Origin: JAWKTT01 sp041398965
GTDB taxonomy: Bacteria > Planctomycetota > Planctomycetia > Planctomycetales > Planctomycetaceae
Reading direction: 5' to 3'
Length of the DNA stretch: 64,000 nt
Assembly: GCA_041398965.1 (NCBI GenBank)
Contig: JAWKTT010000023.1
Coordinates: 1-64,000 of the forward strand
Shown here: in pieces, positions 1-7,538 of the stretch
Layout: every line of letters starts with the position of its first letter
Position numbering within the stretch: the first letter of the stretch is position 1
The notes under the pieces: generated by a model
Databases searched by the model: none
The model's input: the letters and a program-made list of their open reading frames with translations, nothing else
Told to the model about the DNA's origin: nothing
Made by a program: the position numbers and the translations under genes

Positions 1-1082
1 ACCTCTTCTCGCCAACCGACCATTAGACTCGGAGTCTCCCCTTTGCGGTTGTCGAAAGAGTGCCAGCGAATCAGGGCTTCGAGATCGCTTGTGGTCCCAA
101 CCAGACTCATCGAGATTGAGAGGTCGGCACAACGGTTAGCGAGGGCCATAGCCAATAGGCGGGTGAGCGGTTGGAAGTCGGGCAGACCCCGCCGGACAAC
201 TGGCTTCTCAGGGAGATTCGCATCTGGGATTTCCATCCCCTTGCGGACGGCGTGAAGAATCTCATCTTGGAATCGTTGCGATCCACGTTGTTGCATCGCC
301 CGCATCTGCATCAGGTCGTTGCTGCTTTTCGGGTGCAATTTCGCTAATTCAACCAGGATGTCGTCCCGGAGAATCCAGCGGGCTGGTTTGTCGCTCCGTT
401 CGGCGACATTTTCTCGCCATGCCTGCAACTCCTGCAACACCCCCATCTCGCGGCGAGCGAGGCGGTTCGCTCCGGGAAGACGTCGCCAATCGCCACGCAA
501 AGGTTCAGAGGAAATCAAACGGGTGTAGCGGTCAAACTCGGCAAACGCCCAGTCGAGACGCCCCAGTTCTTCGAGTGCCTTTGCTTGAGTGATCCAGACT
601 TGTTCGAGATGCTCGACGTCTTCAAGAGCGTACTGCAGTTGATCCTCGCGAAGAGGTCGACGTTCCCAGTCGGTGCGGGTTTGCTTCCCCGTAGTTCGCA
701 AGCCGAGCACCCGCAGGACAAGCTGCGAATGGCCGACCGGATAGCCCCGGGTCAACAGGCCTTCGGCAATCTGCACATCGATTAATTTTCGGGGAGTGAG
801 TCCCCCCAGGCTGACGCAAAACTTGATCTCTTCCCGCGAACCGTGAGCGATGACAGTCGTCGTGTCGTCCCCCATAATCTCCCACCAGGGAGAGAGGTCC
901 CGGACGACCAACGGATCGACGGCGACTGCTTCCCCTTGCACTGCAAATTGCAACAATGAGAGGCGGGGCCGATAGGTCGATTCGGAGACGAACTCGGTAT
1001 CGAACGCCACCAGACCCGCTTCACGAATCCTCTGGCAGAGTTCTTCAAACTCTCGTTGACTGGTAATGACGTGTGATGACAT
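1..1082 (-). CDS. rnd: Ribonuclease D, 3' end cut by window edge
   Basis: 3'-5' exoribonuclease of the DEDD superfamily, which trims tRNA and other structured RNA 3' ends in the cytoplasm. Translating leftward from the ATG at 1082 gives an uninterrupted frame to the window edge. Near residue 28 is the exonuclease I motif (AFDTEF), followed by a LIDVQIAEGLL segment (exo II region) and YALEDVEHL (exo III, Y-x3-D). An HRDC-like RNA-binding segment follows after about residue 200. The C-terminus lies outside the window, so full length is unknown. Family assignment is strong; substrate is inferred from the family. It is followed upstream by a 440-base gap and then mraZ on the same strand. Confidence 0.9.
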   Translation of the reverse strand, partial: MSSHVITSQREFEELCQRIREAGLVAFDTEFVSESTYRPRLSLLQFAVQGEAVAVDPLVVRDLSPWWEIMGDDTTTVIAHGSREEIKFCVSLGGLTPRKLIDVQIAEGLLTRGYPVGHSQLVLRVLGLRTTGKQTRTDWERRPLREDQLQYALEDVEHLEQVWITQAKALEELGRLDWAFAEFDRYTRLISSEPLRGDWRRLPGANRLARREMGVLQELQAWRENVAERSDKPARWILRDDILVELAKLHPKSSNDLMQMRAMQQRGSQRFQDEILHAVRKGMEIPDANLPEKPVVRRGLPDFQPLTRLLAMALANRCADLSISMSLVGTTSDLEALIRWHSFDNRKGETPSLMVGWREE

Positions 1083-1521
1083 AAAATTCAGCAGCAGGAC
1101 CCAAGTGAATTTGATCGCGAAACGTCATCAAGTCGCCAGACCAGTGGTCGAAAAACTATGCACTGCGTCAACCTAAAGCAACCCGTACGCGCGTGCTCCA
1201 TAGTAGACCATATTCTGTCGCGAACCAAGGGTGCGAACCGGACATCGACAGCGAAACGATGGAAGGGAGCAATCGAGAAAAACAGGGCATGGAAAGGTTT
1301 TGAAAATTCCTGCTGGCGCGAGACTTCGCAGTATTCGATCAAGTGCGTCCGGAGTCGATCAGGAACGGCAGGGGCATCCGTGCCGACGGCCATCCATGTC
1401 GAACCGAGAACAAATTCCCGGCGGGAAGGAGTACTAGAGTGAGTCGTCTCTGCTGTTCCTGACCGACTCCAGACGCACCAATCGATTCACACATCAGAAT
1501 TCTTCACAAGGTTTCAAGGGA
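1083..1521. other. Intergenic gap with no recognised gene
   Basis: About 440 bases between the mraZ stop and the RNase D start, both genes on the - strand. Short open frames exist on both strands but none has a ribosome-binding site or recognisable product. The region presumably holds the RNase D promoter; I could not pick a convincing one. Confidence 0.4.
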
Positions 1522-2010
1522 CTAATTCGAAAGCTCTCGCAAGAGGGGGTTAAATGCAGGCATCTCTTCTCGAAGCTGTTGCAGCCAAGCTGTGGGGTTC
1601 CAAACCTCCACACAGATCGCTGCACCGATCACTATCACATCTTGCCCTTTGTCGACATTCAGAAACTCCCGAAAGCCTTCAGGGATTAGCAGTCGCGACC
1701 GATTGGCCAATTTGATCGTGCAGGATCGAGTCGACAACAATCGCCCGAACCGCTGCACATCGTCCCAACGCTGCTCCATACGACCACGAGCAATCTTTTC
1801 ACTGAGTAAGTCGACCCCATCCTGCAATCTCTTTCGCCACTCGGCGGCACGCCAGAGGCTGAGGCAGCCAAACTGCTCTTTCACCACGAGCGTCTCATCA
1901 CCAGCATCGGTGACCGCTTCGGCAAACTCGGTGGGCAAACTGAGCCGGAACCGCTCGTCGAGCGTTCGGCGCACTTCACCAGAGATGAGATTGCTGAGTG
2001 GAGAAGACAT
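1522..2010 (-). CDS. mraZ: MraZ family transcriptional regulator (orphan)
   Basis: DNA-binding regulator with two AbrB/SpoVT-type halves. In other bacteria MraZ is the first gene of the division and cell-wall cluster and represses that cluster. Both halves are visible: a first with TLDERFRLSLP, and a second with NRSRLLIPEGFREF followed by VIVIGAAICVEVW, the usual position of the conserved [F/V]E[I/V]W. At 162 residues it is slightly longer than typical (about 140-150). There is no rsmH, ftsL or mur gene beside it, so this copy is detached from the division cluster; the neighbours are RNase D downstream and lptF, which diverges. No clear Shine-Dalgarno is seen. Two near-identical GTGGG-containing repeats lie 55-111 bases upstream and could be its own binding sites. 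Confidence 0.85.
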   Translation of the reverse strand: MSSPLSNLISGEVRRTLDERFRLSLPTEFAEAVTDAGDETLVVKEQFGCLSLWRAAEWRKRLQDGVDLLSEKIARGRMEQRWDDVQRFGRLLSTRSCTIKLANRSRLLIPEGFREFLNVDKGQDVIVIGAAICVEVWNPTAWLQQLREEMPAFNPLLRELSN

Positions 2011-2064
2011 GAGCGAGTCAGACGGGTTGACCGATGAGGCACCGCAACAGGCGAGTCATCATGA

Positions 2065-2121
2065 TGGGCTGGAAACCCACTTTCCATGAATTTTCAAAGA
2101 TCTGTTGGGCAAGAAACCCAC
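2065..2121. promoter_or_regulatory. Pair of 16-bp repeats upstream of mraZ, candidate MraZ operator
   Basis: TGGGCTGGAAACCCAC at 2065-2080 and TGGGCAAGAAACCCAC at 2106-2121 match at 14 of 16 positions and are spaced 41 bp apart, close to four helical turns. Read on the mraZ strand each begins GTGGGTTTC. MraZ proteins studied elsewhere bind repeated TGGG-type boxes in their own promoter, which makes autoregulation the simplest reading. The site lies between mraZ and the divergent lptF and could affect both. Function is inferred. Confidence 0.45.
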
Positions 2122-2407
2122 AAGAAGAGGAATTTAACGCCTCGGGAGGAGGCGGTCAACGCCCCTCGGTCCGATTTTGTCGAATAGGGTGATAAATGCG
2201 ACTTGTGCGTAATTCGTGGGCTCGTGACTCTTGCATGGGCCAGTCCGTCGCGGCCCCTACCGCACAGAGTGGAGAAGAGACCCAAAGTCCCCTTGTGGGC
2301 AGGCTTCGTCTTGACTCTTCGAGGGGAATTGGGCTATTCCTCTCGTTCGGCCAAATGCTGGCTGTGGGGGAAACTCTGCGCGAAACTCGCTGGGCAAGGA
2401 TGTCCTG

Positions 2408-3598
2408 ATGTGGTCGCCAATACCACTGCTGCAACGTTATATCTTTGGGGAGATATTCAAAATCTTCCTGTTGGTACTGCTTTGCTTCACGCTGATGCTC
2501 GTCTTCGTGGGGGTCGTCCAGGAAGCCAGTGCGCGCGGTCTGGGGCCGATGCAGATTCTCGAAATCCTCCCCTACATCGTTCCCAGCATGTTGCCGTTCA
2601 CCATTCCGGCGGCTCTGCTGCTGACGGTTTGCGTCGTCTATGGACGCCTGGCCGGCGACCAGGAAGTGACAGCGGCAAAGGCAGCAGGGATCAGTGTGGT
2701 GTCGCTCCTCTGGCCCTCTCTGTTTCTGGGGGCGACGCTCTCTGCTGGTTCCCTCCTGTTGACAGATCAAGCCATTCCGTGGGCGGTGACTAACATCGAG
2801 AACACCATCGTGCTGGCGATGGAAGACATCTTCTTAGATCGATTACGAAACGATCACCAGTATCGCGATCCCGATCGCGGCATCGTGGTGACGGTGCAGC
2901 GAGTCGAAGGACGCAAACTCATCGGCCCCATCTTTCACTTCCGTCATTCGAAGGGGAAGACCGCGACCATTCAGGCCGACGAAGCACTCATTCGGGTCGA
3001 CCTTGTAAACCAGCAAGCGGTATTGCATCTTCGTAATGCAAACATCGACATCCCCCCCCGGGGACGCATTTTCGTAAGTGGCGAAATGACCCAACCCATC
3101 GAGTTTTCCAACGATATCAAGGAGTCTAAGCCCCGATATCTGACGGTCAGTACGATTGAAGACGAACTGGCGGCAATCGAGTCGGACCGCTTGGCTCAGG
3201 AAGAACAGACCATCGTCGAAGCAGCGATGGGGCTGACTTTGGGGGACTTCTCGATGTTAGCCGAAGGGGGCCGCGAGCGATTTCTCGATTCGCGCCGTAA
3301 GCAAGCCCGTATGCTCTCGCTGCGAACGGAGAAACACTCGCGGTATGCATTGGCGTGCAGTTGCTTCTTCTTTGCCTTGCTCGGCGGCCCCTTCTCGATT
3401 CTCAAGGCAAAGGGTCATTTCCTGACCACCTTCATCTACTGCTTCGCCCCGATCGTGGCAGGGTACTATCCGTTAGTCCTCACCCTCATCACGCAGTCCA
3501 AACGTGGTGTCGTCGACCCCGTCTGGGCCATGTGGGTCGGCAACGCCCTTCTCGCGATCGCCGGCCTGTACGTCCTGCGAAAAGTCATGAGGCACTGA
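2408..3598 (+). CDS. lptF: LptF/LptG family permease (YjgP/YjgQ)
   Basis: Inner-membrane permease of the lipopolysaccharide export ABC machine, which extracts LPS from the inner membrane toward the outer membrane. The 396-residue protein has three hydrophobic segments at the N-terminus (about residues 15-120), a long periplasmic beta-rich region, and three more membrane segments from about residue 310 to the end, the standard YjgP/YjgQ layout. The ATG at 2408 has an AAGGA box seven bases upstream. LptF and LptG are hard to separate by eye, so the symbol is provisional. It implies a diderm envelope. It is transcribed alone, divergent from mraZ, and is followed by a repeat element and the end of the integron cassette array. 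Confidence 0.85.
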   Translation: MWSPIPLLQRYIFGEIFKIFLLVLLCFTLMLVFVGVVQEASARGLGPMQILEILPYIVPSMLPFTIPAALLLTVCVVYGRLAGDQEVTAAKAAGISVVSLLWPSLFLGATLSAGSLLLTDQAIPWAVTNIENTIVLAMEDIFLDRLRNDHQYRDPDRGIVVTVQRVEGRKLIGPIFHFRHSKGKTATIQADEALIRVDLVNQQAVLHLRNANIDIPPRGRIFVSGEMTQPIEFSNDIKESKPRYLTVSTIEDELAAIESDRLAQEEQTIVEAAMGLTLGDFSMLAEGGRERFLDSRRKQARMLSLRTEKHSRYALACSCFFFALLGGPFSILKAKGHFLTTFIYCFAPIVAGYYPLVLTLITQSKRGVVDPVWAMWVGNALLAIAGLYVLRKVMRH

Positions 3599-3750
3599 AG
3601 CAACTCTCCCCATCGCTTCACGGAGTTCACGCAGGACAGGATTCTGCCTGACTCCCTGCGGGACACCTTGATAGCGGCCGAGCATTCATTTCCCCTCGAT
3701 GGCCCTGTTTCGCGGCAGGTCCCCAATTATTCGAGACTGAGCCTAAAACC

Positions 3751-3857
3751 CATTGAGAAACGACCGTGGGTCAGATTTTCCAATCTGACAAGAGCATCTC
3801 GTACGCTTCTTCGCCAAGACATCCAACGGCACCAAGTCAGGCCGGAATGCCTGACCT
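3751..3857 (+). repeat. Dispersed inverted-repeat element family 1, copy a (right end lost)
   Basis: Carries the family's first hairpin (GTCAGATT, TTCC, AATCTGAC), the spacer with ACGGCACCA, and the second hairpin based on GTCAGGC/GCCTGAC. The usual closing TTTTCAAC end is missing; an attC begins 14 bases further on. This copy therefore sits exactly at the outer boundary of the cassette array. The rest of the 3599-3870 gap holds nothing recognisable. Confidence 0.8.
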
Positions 3858-3870
3858 AGAAAGACTGTGG

Positions 3871-3963
3871 GCAGAACGACCCAAGCTCAGCGACCCGGCG
3901 CACGGGACGCGACGATTGCAACCGCGACGCTCTCGCCGGGTTCGCTGCAGCGCATGGTTAGGC
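3871..3963 (-). other. attC site closing cassette 5 (last in array)
   Basis: Bounded by GCAGAAC (3871-3877) and GTTAGGC (3957-3963). Read on the - strand the GCCTAAC core follows the stop of the 3970-4302 gene by six bases. The GTTAGGC core matches the first bases of the same cassette (complement of GCCTAAC at 4314-4320). Internal arms GACCCGGC and GCCGGGTTC can pair as an attC hairpin. The outer core GCAGAAC is a weaker match to the RYYYAAC consensus, as often seen at the old end of an array. Confidence 0.7.
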
Positions 3964-3969
3964 ATCTGG

Positions 3970-4302
3970 TCAACTCTCATAATATGTATCCTCAAAATTC
4001 GCGCTCCGATAAAACTCCCCGTCATCTCCCTGAACTCGCGCACCCAAAGAGGATGCAATCTGAAGCATCTTGGCAAGAATCGGCTCGTCTGGATTCTTGG
4101 TGTAAACACAACCCTGCGACCACTCCAGCCAAGGGTCTGGATACTGACACTTGATGGTCATCGTCACACTGTGCTGCTTGCTGGTCGGGTCGAGGCGCAG
4201 CTCTGGGTCGGTGGCGATGTAAGCCAGCCACTCCTCGGCGGTGATGTCCGAACCCTCGTCGCACCAGTCCTTGCGTCTCGTAATGTGAAAGTCGTAGCCC
4301 AT
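3970..4302 (-). CDS. Integron cassette 5 protein, unknown function
   Basis: A 110-residue soluble protein beginning MGYDFHITRRKDWCDEG and rich in acidic and aromatic residues (ITAEEWLAYIATDPEL, DPWLEWSQG, KMLQIASSLGARVQGDDGE). I do not recognise a named domain with certainty; the opening resembles small uncharacterised proteins of about this length that start with a conserved YDFHITR-like strand and an EEW motif. The ATG at 4302 is chosen over an in-frame GTG at 4332 because the latter lies inside the preceding attC. The stop lies six bases before the cassette's own attC. No membrane segment or signal peptide. Expression probably depends on a promoter near attI or on its own weak promoter. 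Confidence 0.7.
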   Translation of the reverse strand: MGYDFHITRRKDWCDEGSDITAEEWLAYIATDPELRLDPTSKQHSVTMTIKCQYPDPWLEWSQGCVYTKNPDEPILAKMLQIASSLGARVQGDDGEFYRSANFEDTYYES

Positions 4303-4313
4303 AGCGTGAAGAT

Positions 4314-4404
4314 GCCTAACGACAGCGTTCACCCGGCCGCCGCGAGTGACGTGATTTTTAGGACACGCGCGATCGGCGGCTCGGCGTGCAACGCTTTGTT
4401 ACGC
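4314..4404 (-). other. attC site closing cassette 4 (CHAT gene)
   Basis: Bounded by GCCTAAC (4314-4320) and GTTACGC (4398-4404), 91 bp. On the - strand the GCGTAAC core contains the TAA stop codon of the CHAT gene, so gene and attC are fused. Internal GGCCGCCGCGAG and CGGCGGCTCGG arms can pair in a long imperfect hairpin, as attC sites do when single stranded. Confidence 0.85.
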
Positions 4405-5616
4405 AGATTTGTTTTCGTCGTAAATCCACGAATCGGCAAGGACCTCGTAAATCAAAGGATGGTCAGTCTCGTCACAAACGTTGCCGATTGAAAGTGTGAC
4501 ATCATGCTTGTTCCCATCTGAGAGTAGTTCGATCATATGCTTGCCTTCAGTTGAATGCCTCCTAACGTAACCGTACAAGTGCCTATTGTCTTTCGTATGA
4601 AGATCGATTGCCTGGAATTGTCGGCCTTTGTCCGAGAATTCACCAAAATACGACGTGCCGAGCGACGCACGAACACGTGCGACGACTGGCTCTGCAGCGC
4701 CTAATGCAAGATACGTTTTCGGCGGCACAGACCAATAACCAGAAGACGCTTCCCATTCGATCTGAATCGTTCTTCCATTCACACGAATGTAGTGATCTCC
4801 CGGCGCCTTTTCGCCCTTAAAATGAATGGCAGAGCGAATGCGCCAGTTTTGGTCGTCAATTCTACGGGTCGAGATTATCACGACCTTGTCCACCATTGTG
4901 TGAAGTTGCTCGCCGTAAAACGTTGCCATCGTCTCACGGATTGAATCTCCTTTGGTCGTAAACTTGTACCGTTCATCGTACGGCGCGTTGATGTATGCCA
5001 ACAACAAATCTTCCATCTGCGGTATCAACGAGGTGTACGGCAGTATGTCACCGCCGAGAGCAGGACCAGTAAGAAAGACGGGAACTTCATAGTCGGGTAG
5101 GTTATTTAAATCTATGGCCGTACACGCAAGATCGAATGCTTGACGGAATGTTGTTTCTGCGAAAACAGCGTCGTAGAATGCGACTGCAAATTTGGTTGCC
5201 GAGTCGTCGGCGATTCCGCGAGACATCCCAACGACGTAGTCAACCTGCTGGCGAATCTCAGTGGCTTGGACCTCCGAGTAGCAGGCGTTCAAGACTACGC
5301 ACTTCAGCGTGTCTTTGAACGGGTGAAATAGCTTCGTGAGTGCGGCCGCGTGCGTGCCGTGCGTTTGCCCTTCATCGTTCTCAAACGCCAATCCACTTGC
5401 GCCACCGCCGTGCCCGCAAAAGTGAACGACTTCTGGACGGAAGTCTAGTAAGGCGCGCCGAAGGTCGTCGACCGTGGCCGCCTCGTTTGTCTCGATCGTC
5501 CAGTTTTCGCGGTTGCGGGACCGCTCAAGAGCACGTTTGATCTGTTTGACCTCGCTACCCAAGCGCAGGCGGTCTTGGTCTAGCGGGCTTGCGGCCAATA
5601 TGAGTACAGTTGGCAT
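4399..5616 (-). CDS. CHAT (caspase-like) domain protein in integron cassette 4
   Basis: A 405-residue protein. Residues about 1-200 form a CHAT domain, the clan CD cysteine-peptidase fold related to caspases and separase. The catalytic histidine is in VVHFCGHGGG near residue 68 and the catalytic cysteine in VVLNACYS near residue 112. Both are present, so the fold should be active. Residues about 205-405 form a second region that I do not recognise, with mixed beta-rich sequence and no membrane helix. An AGGA box nine bases before the ATG at 5616 supports the start, and the stop is built into the attC core GCGTAAC. CHAT proteins serve as effectors in several prokaryotic conflict systems, usually beside a sensor gene; here it travels alone in a cassette, so any sensor would have to be the C-terminal half. 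Function is inferred. Confidence 0.85.
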   Translation of the reverse strand: MPTVLILAASPLDQDRLRLGSEVKQIKRALERSRNRENWTIETNEAATVDDLRRALLDFRPEVVHFCGHGGGASGLAFENDEGQTHGTHAAALTKLFHPFKDTLKCVVLNACYSEVQATEIRQQVDYVVGMSRGIADDSATKFAVAFYDAVFAETTFRQAFDLACTAIDLNNLPDYEVPVFLTGPALGGDILPYTSLIPQMEDLLLAYINAPYDERYKFTTKGDSIRETMATFYGEQLHTMVDKVVIISTRRIDDQNWRIRSAIHFKGEKAPGDHYIRVNGRTIQIEWEASSGYWSVPPKTYLALGAAEPVVARVRASLGTSYFGEFSDKGRQFQAIDLHTKDNRHLYGYVRRHSTEGKHMIELLSDGNKHDVTLSIGNVCDETDHPLIYEVLADSWIYDENKSA

Positions 5617-5655
5617 CCGTGTTATTCCTAGCCCGCGCTTACGAACCGGCCATCA

Positions 5656-5746
5656 GCGTAACGACAGCCGTAACCGGGCGGCCGCCAGGAAATTCTGATT
5701 TCAAAACGCGCGCTATCGGCCGCTCCGGTTCACGGCATTGTTATCG
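5656..5746 (-). other. attC site closing cassette 3
   Basis: Bounded by GCGTAAC (5656-5662) and GTTATCG (5740-5746), 91 bp. GGTAACCGGGC-type and GGCCGCTCCGGTTCA arms are complementary. The GCGTAAC end is the leading edge of the next cassette (CHAT) and matches that cassette's own attC core exactly. Confidence 0.88.
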
Positions 5747-5750
5747 GCGT

Positions 5751-6281
5751 TCATCTCATCGTGCGGTAAACGGTGTGTTCGAGTGACGAGTCGGCGTAGG
5801 CATCGGCGTTGGAGAGATGCCCATCATATGGCCCGAGTTTTGTTACAGCGAGCCCTTCACGAAGTACGAGTTGCAATCCGTGCTCTTCTTCCCAGTCACA
5901 ACCGCATTCAATACTTGCGTACAGTTTTCGGTCACCATAGTGCCGTCGTTCCACGTACACTTCGCCTCCGAGGCGGACGTGATTCCATAGATCGTTTGGG
6001 TTGTCAACGTGGAGTTCGTCTTCCGGATCAAGAAATTGGTTGATGTCAGTGCAATAGTTTTGGAGATCAGGTGACACAGCAAGCAACGTATCGCGAGTTC
6101 GAGACAGCAGGTTTCGCACGACGTCGCGGAACTCGTTTTGTGCAGGATCGTCGAGGAATCCAACTAGCACAATTGTGACGTCGCGACCGAGCATCGGCAG
6201 CGTCAGCGGGCGGCTTCGATGTTCGTCACCGTCACTGTCGTACGTGAAGTCGCCAGTTTCGTCGAAGGCGAGTGCAGTCAT
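5751..6281 (-). CDS. DUF6985-like protein in integron cassette 3
   Basis: A 176-residue cytoplasmic protein. The middle carries a segment typical of the DUF6985 group as I remember it: a valine- and phenylalanine-rich strand (IVLVGFLDDP), a tyrosine near YCTDIN, DLWNHVRLGGEVYVERR, then a strongly conserved tail with CGCDWEEEHGLQLVLREG and KLGPYDGHLSNADAYAD. The family assignment is from memory of sequence style, not a search. Proteins of this kind are often found beside toxin or polymorphic loci but have no established biochemical role. The ATG at 6281 is chosen because the open frame upstream of it is attC sequence. The stop falls five bases before the attC core. Confidence 0.75.
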   Translation of the reverse strand: MTALAFDETGDFTYDSDGDEHRSRPLTLPMLGRDVTIVLVGFLDDPAQNEFRDVVRNLLSRTRDTLLAVSPDLQNYCTDINQFLDPEDELHVDNPNDLWNHVRLGGEVYVERRHYGDRKLYASIECGCDWEEEHGLQLVLREGLAVTKLGPYDGHLSNADAYADSSLEHTVYRTMR

Positions 6282-6293
6282 AAGTTCGTTAGC

Positions 6294-6384
6294 CGATAAC
6301 GGCTGCGGTAACCGGGCCGCCGCCAAAAAACTGTGATTTGAAAACCCGCGTGATCGGCGGCTCCGGTTCACCGATTTGTTCGCC
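6294..6384 (-). other. attC site closing cassette 2
   Basis: Bounded by CGATAAC (6294-6300) and GTTCGCC (6378-6384), 91 bp. The arms GGTAACCGGGCCGCCGCC and GGCGGCTCCGGTTCACC pair almost completely around an A/T-rich loop. It overlaps the 3' end of the small membrane-protein gene, whose stop at 6368-6370 lies inside the attC. Confidence 0.9.
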
Positions 6385-6610
6385 GATTTTTGATTGTGTC
6401 AATGACGGAACCGACGGCGACGATCAAGCCAATCATTGCCAGCCAGCCAAGCACCGTGCCGACAGGCAGTGCGATGATTATACATGCCCATTTAGGCATC
6501 GGTGTCCATGTTCGCAAAGCAACCGCAACCGCAATGCCGCCAACAATTGGCGCAACCACCTCCATCAACATTTCGATCAGTGTCTTTGGCGACGAGCCAT
6601 CGTTTTCCAT
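6368..6610 (-). CDS. Small two-helix membrane protein, second gene of cassette 2
   Basis: An 80-residue protein with two hydrophobic stretches (about residues 18-32 and 42-68, including IIIALPVGTVLGWLAMIGLIVAVG) and a basic C-terminus ending NRRTNR. The last residues are encoded by attC sequence, because the frame reads through the GGCGAAC core to a TGA at 6368. The start is three bases after the stop of the preceding cassette gene, so the two are probably translationally coupled. No family recognised. A small membrane partner directly behind a soluble gene in one cassette could indicate a two-component module, but that is only inference. Confidence 0.65.
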   Translation of the reverse strand: MENDGSSPKTLIEMLMEVVAPIVGGIAVAVALRTWTPMPKWACIIIALPVGTVLGWLAMIGLIVAVGSVIDTIKNRRTNR

Positions 6611-6613
6611 CTG

Positions 6614-6919
6614 TCACTCGATGATTTTACCGCACCAAAGGATTTCCGCGAACATCTTCCAAGTTGGTTGATCGGGAATCGGTTCTCTCAAAGGGCCGTC
6701 CGTGAAGTAATCAAGAGCAGCGCCGAGAAACTGAGGAATATCGCCATTTTTCCAGCCAAGTGCACCGTCCACGATGTAACGGTCGGGATTGTCTCGTTCG
6801 ATTTGTTGGGCAAGCTCTCGTTCTTCGGCAAGAGATTGGACAAACGCGATAAACGAGTCGCGATCATATACGCCATCCAGGAGTGATTCCGGCCGGGTGT
6901 ATTCAGGAGGATCAGTCAA
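6614..6919 (-). CDS. DUF7660-like protein, first gene of cassette 2
   Basis: About 101 residues, ending PTWKMFAEILWCGKIIE. The pattern of a SFIAFV helix, GWKNGDIPQFLGAALDYF and a terminal TW-x-FAEIL-x2-KI-x-E matches a family of small uncharacterised proteins I know as DUF7660; assignment is from memory. A closely related gene, broken by an insertion sequence, lies at 23.2 kb in the same window (ending AEFLWCGKIME). The start is uncertain: in-frame TTG codons at 6919 and 6967 are possible and there is no ATG; the 6967 option lies inside the preceding attC. It is coupled to the downstream membrane-protein gene. Confidence 0.65.
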   Translation of the reverse strand: MTDPPEYTRPESLLDGVYDRDSFIAFVQSLAEERELAQQIERDNPDRYIVDGALGWKNGDIPQFLGAALDYFTDGPLREPIPDQPTWKMFAEILWCGKIIE

Positions 6920-6935
6920 GGAAGGAACTCTTATT

Positions 6936-7026
6936 GGCGAACGTCCGCGTTCACCGAGCGGCGACAAAAGACTCCGCCATCAAAAACCGCGTGACTTCGC
7001 CGCTTCGGTGCAACGTTTTGTTATCC
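6936..7026 (-). other. attC site closing cassette 1
   Basis: Bounded by GGCGAAC (6936-6942) and GTTATCC (7020-7026), 91 bp. The - strand core GGATAAC is the exact complement of the leading GTTATCC of the same cassette at attI (7539-7545). The stop of the 7040-7510 gene is 13 bases away. Confidence 0.88.
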
Positions 7027-7039
7027 GGCGTTTCGTGTT

Positions 7040-7510
7040 TTACATTCCAAGTGTGTAGTAGTAGTCATCCGTTAATACTAGATATTGATCGTCGCATTTC
7101 AAGCAGCGGATTTTCGGCGTAAGTGGCGAAGGAAGGCTTCGATCTTGAAATTTGCGAACAAAGTGCCATCGTTTATCAAATCGGAACCCGTGATTCGTCA
7201 GGTATTCACGCATCCCGAGATGTTCATCAATCGCCATGTCGACTAAATCGTCGTCCGTAGATCCAGTTCTATTTGGTGGTAGTTTATTGACCAGCAGCGG
7301 GTGTTGGGTGGCGGGAAACTGTTCAACAATGCCTGCGATCACGGTGTAATAGCGATACTCGATGGATTCGTCGTGGTAACGTTTTAGGTCAATCAGTGTT
7401 TGCTTCTCAGCGTGGGACAAACCGTCCAACGAAAACATGCCGCCGCAAGATGGACAGAAGACCGGCACATCAGCATCGCCAATTTTGTCTGGAATAGGGA
7501 TGAAGATCAT
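7040..7510 (-). CDS. Zinc-ribbon-like protein in integron cassette 1
   Basis: A 156-residue protein of the most recently acquired cassette (next to attI). A cysteine pair CPSC near residue 19 and a second pair CLKC near residue 136 could together bind one zinc ion, with a long helical and charged insert between them. The C-terminal strand is DQYLVLTDDYYYTLGM. No domain family recognised. The ATG at 7510 has no obvious Shine-Dalgarno, a common feature of cassette genes. Being first in the array it should be the best expressed if the candidate promoter at 7568-7596 works. Confidence 0.75.
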   Translation of the reverse strand: MIFIPIPDKIGDADVPVFCPSCGGMFSLDGLSHAEKQTLIDLKRYHDESIEYRYYTVIAGIVEQFPATQHPLLVNKLPPNRTGSTDDDLVDMAIDEHLGMREYLTNHGFRFDKRWHFVRKFQDRSLPSPLTPKIRCLKCDDQYLVLTDDYYYTLGM

Positions 7511-7538
7511 AGTGCAAACGGTGAGTCGTGTTTGAGCC

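Noticed and set aside
1158..1442. Open frame of 94 codons on the + strand between RNase D and mraZ
   Set aside because: No ribosome-binding site or recognisable domain; composition is low-complexity basic, typical of a chance frame.
2156..2770. Long - strand open frame overlapping the start of lptF
   Set aside because: It lies antisense to the clearly coding lptF and its product is rich in Arg, Gln and His without any domain; a shadow of codon bias.
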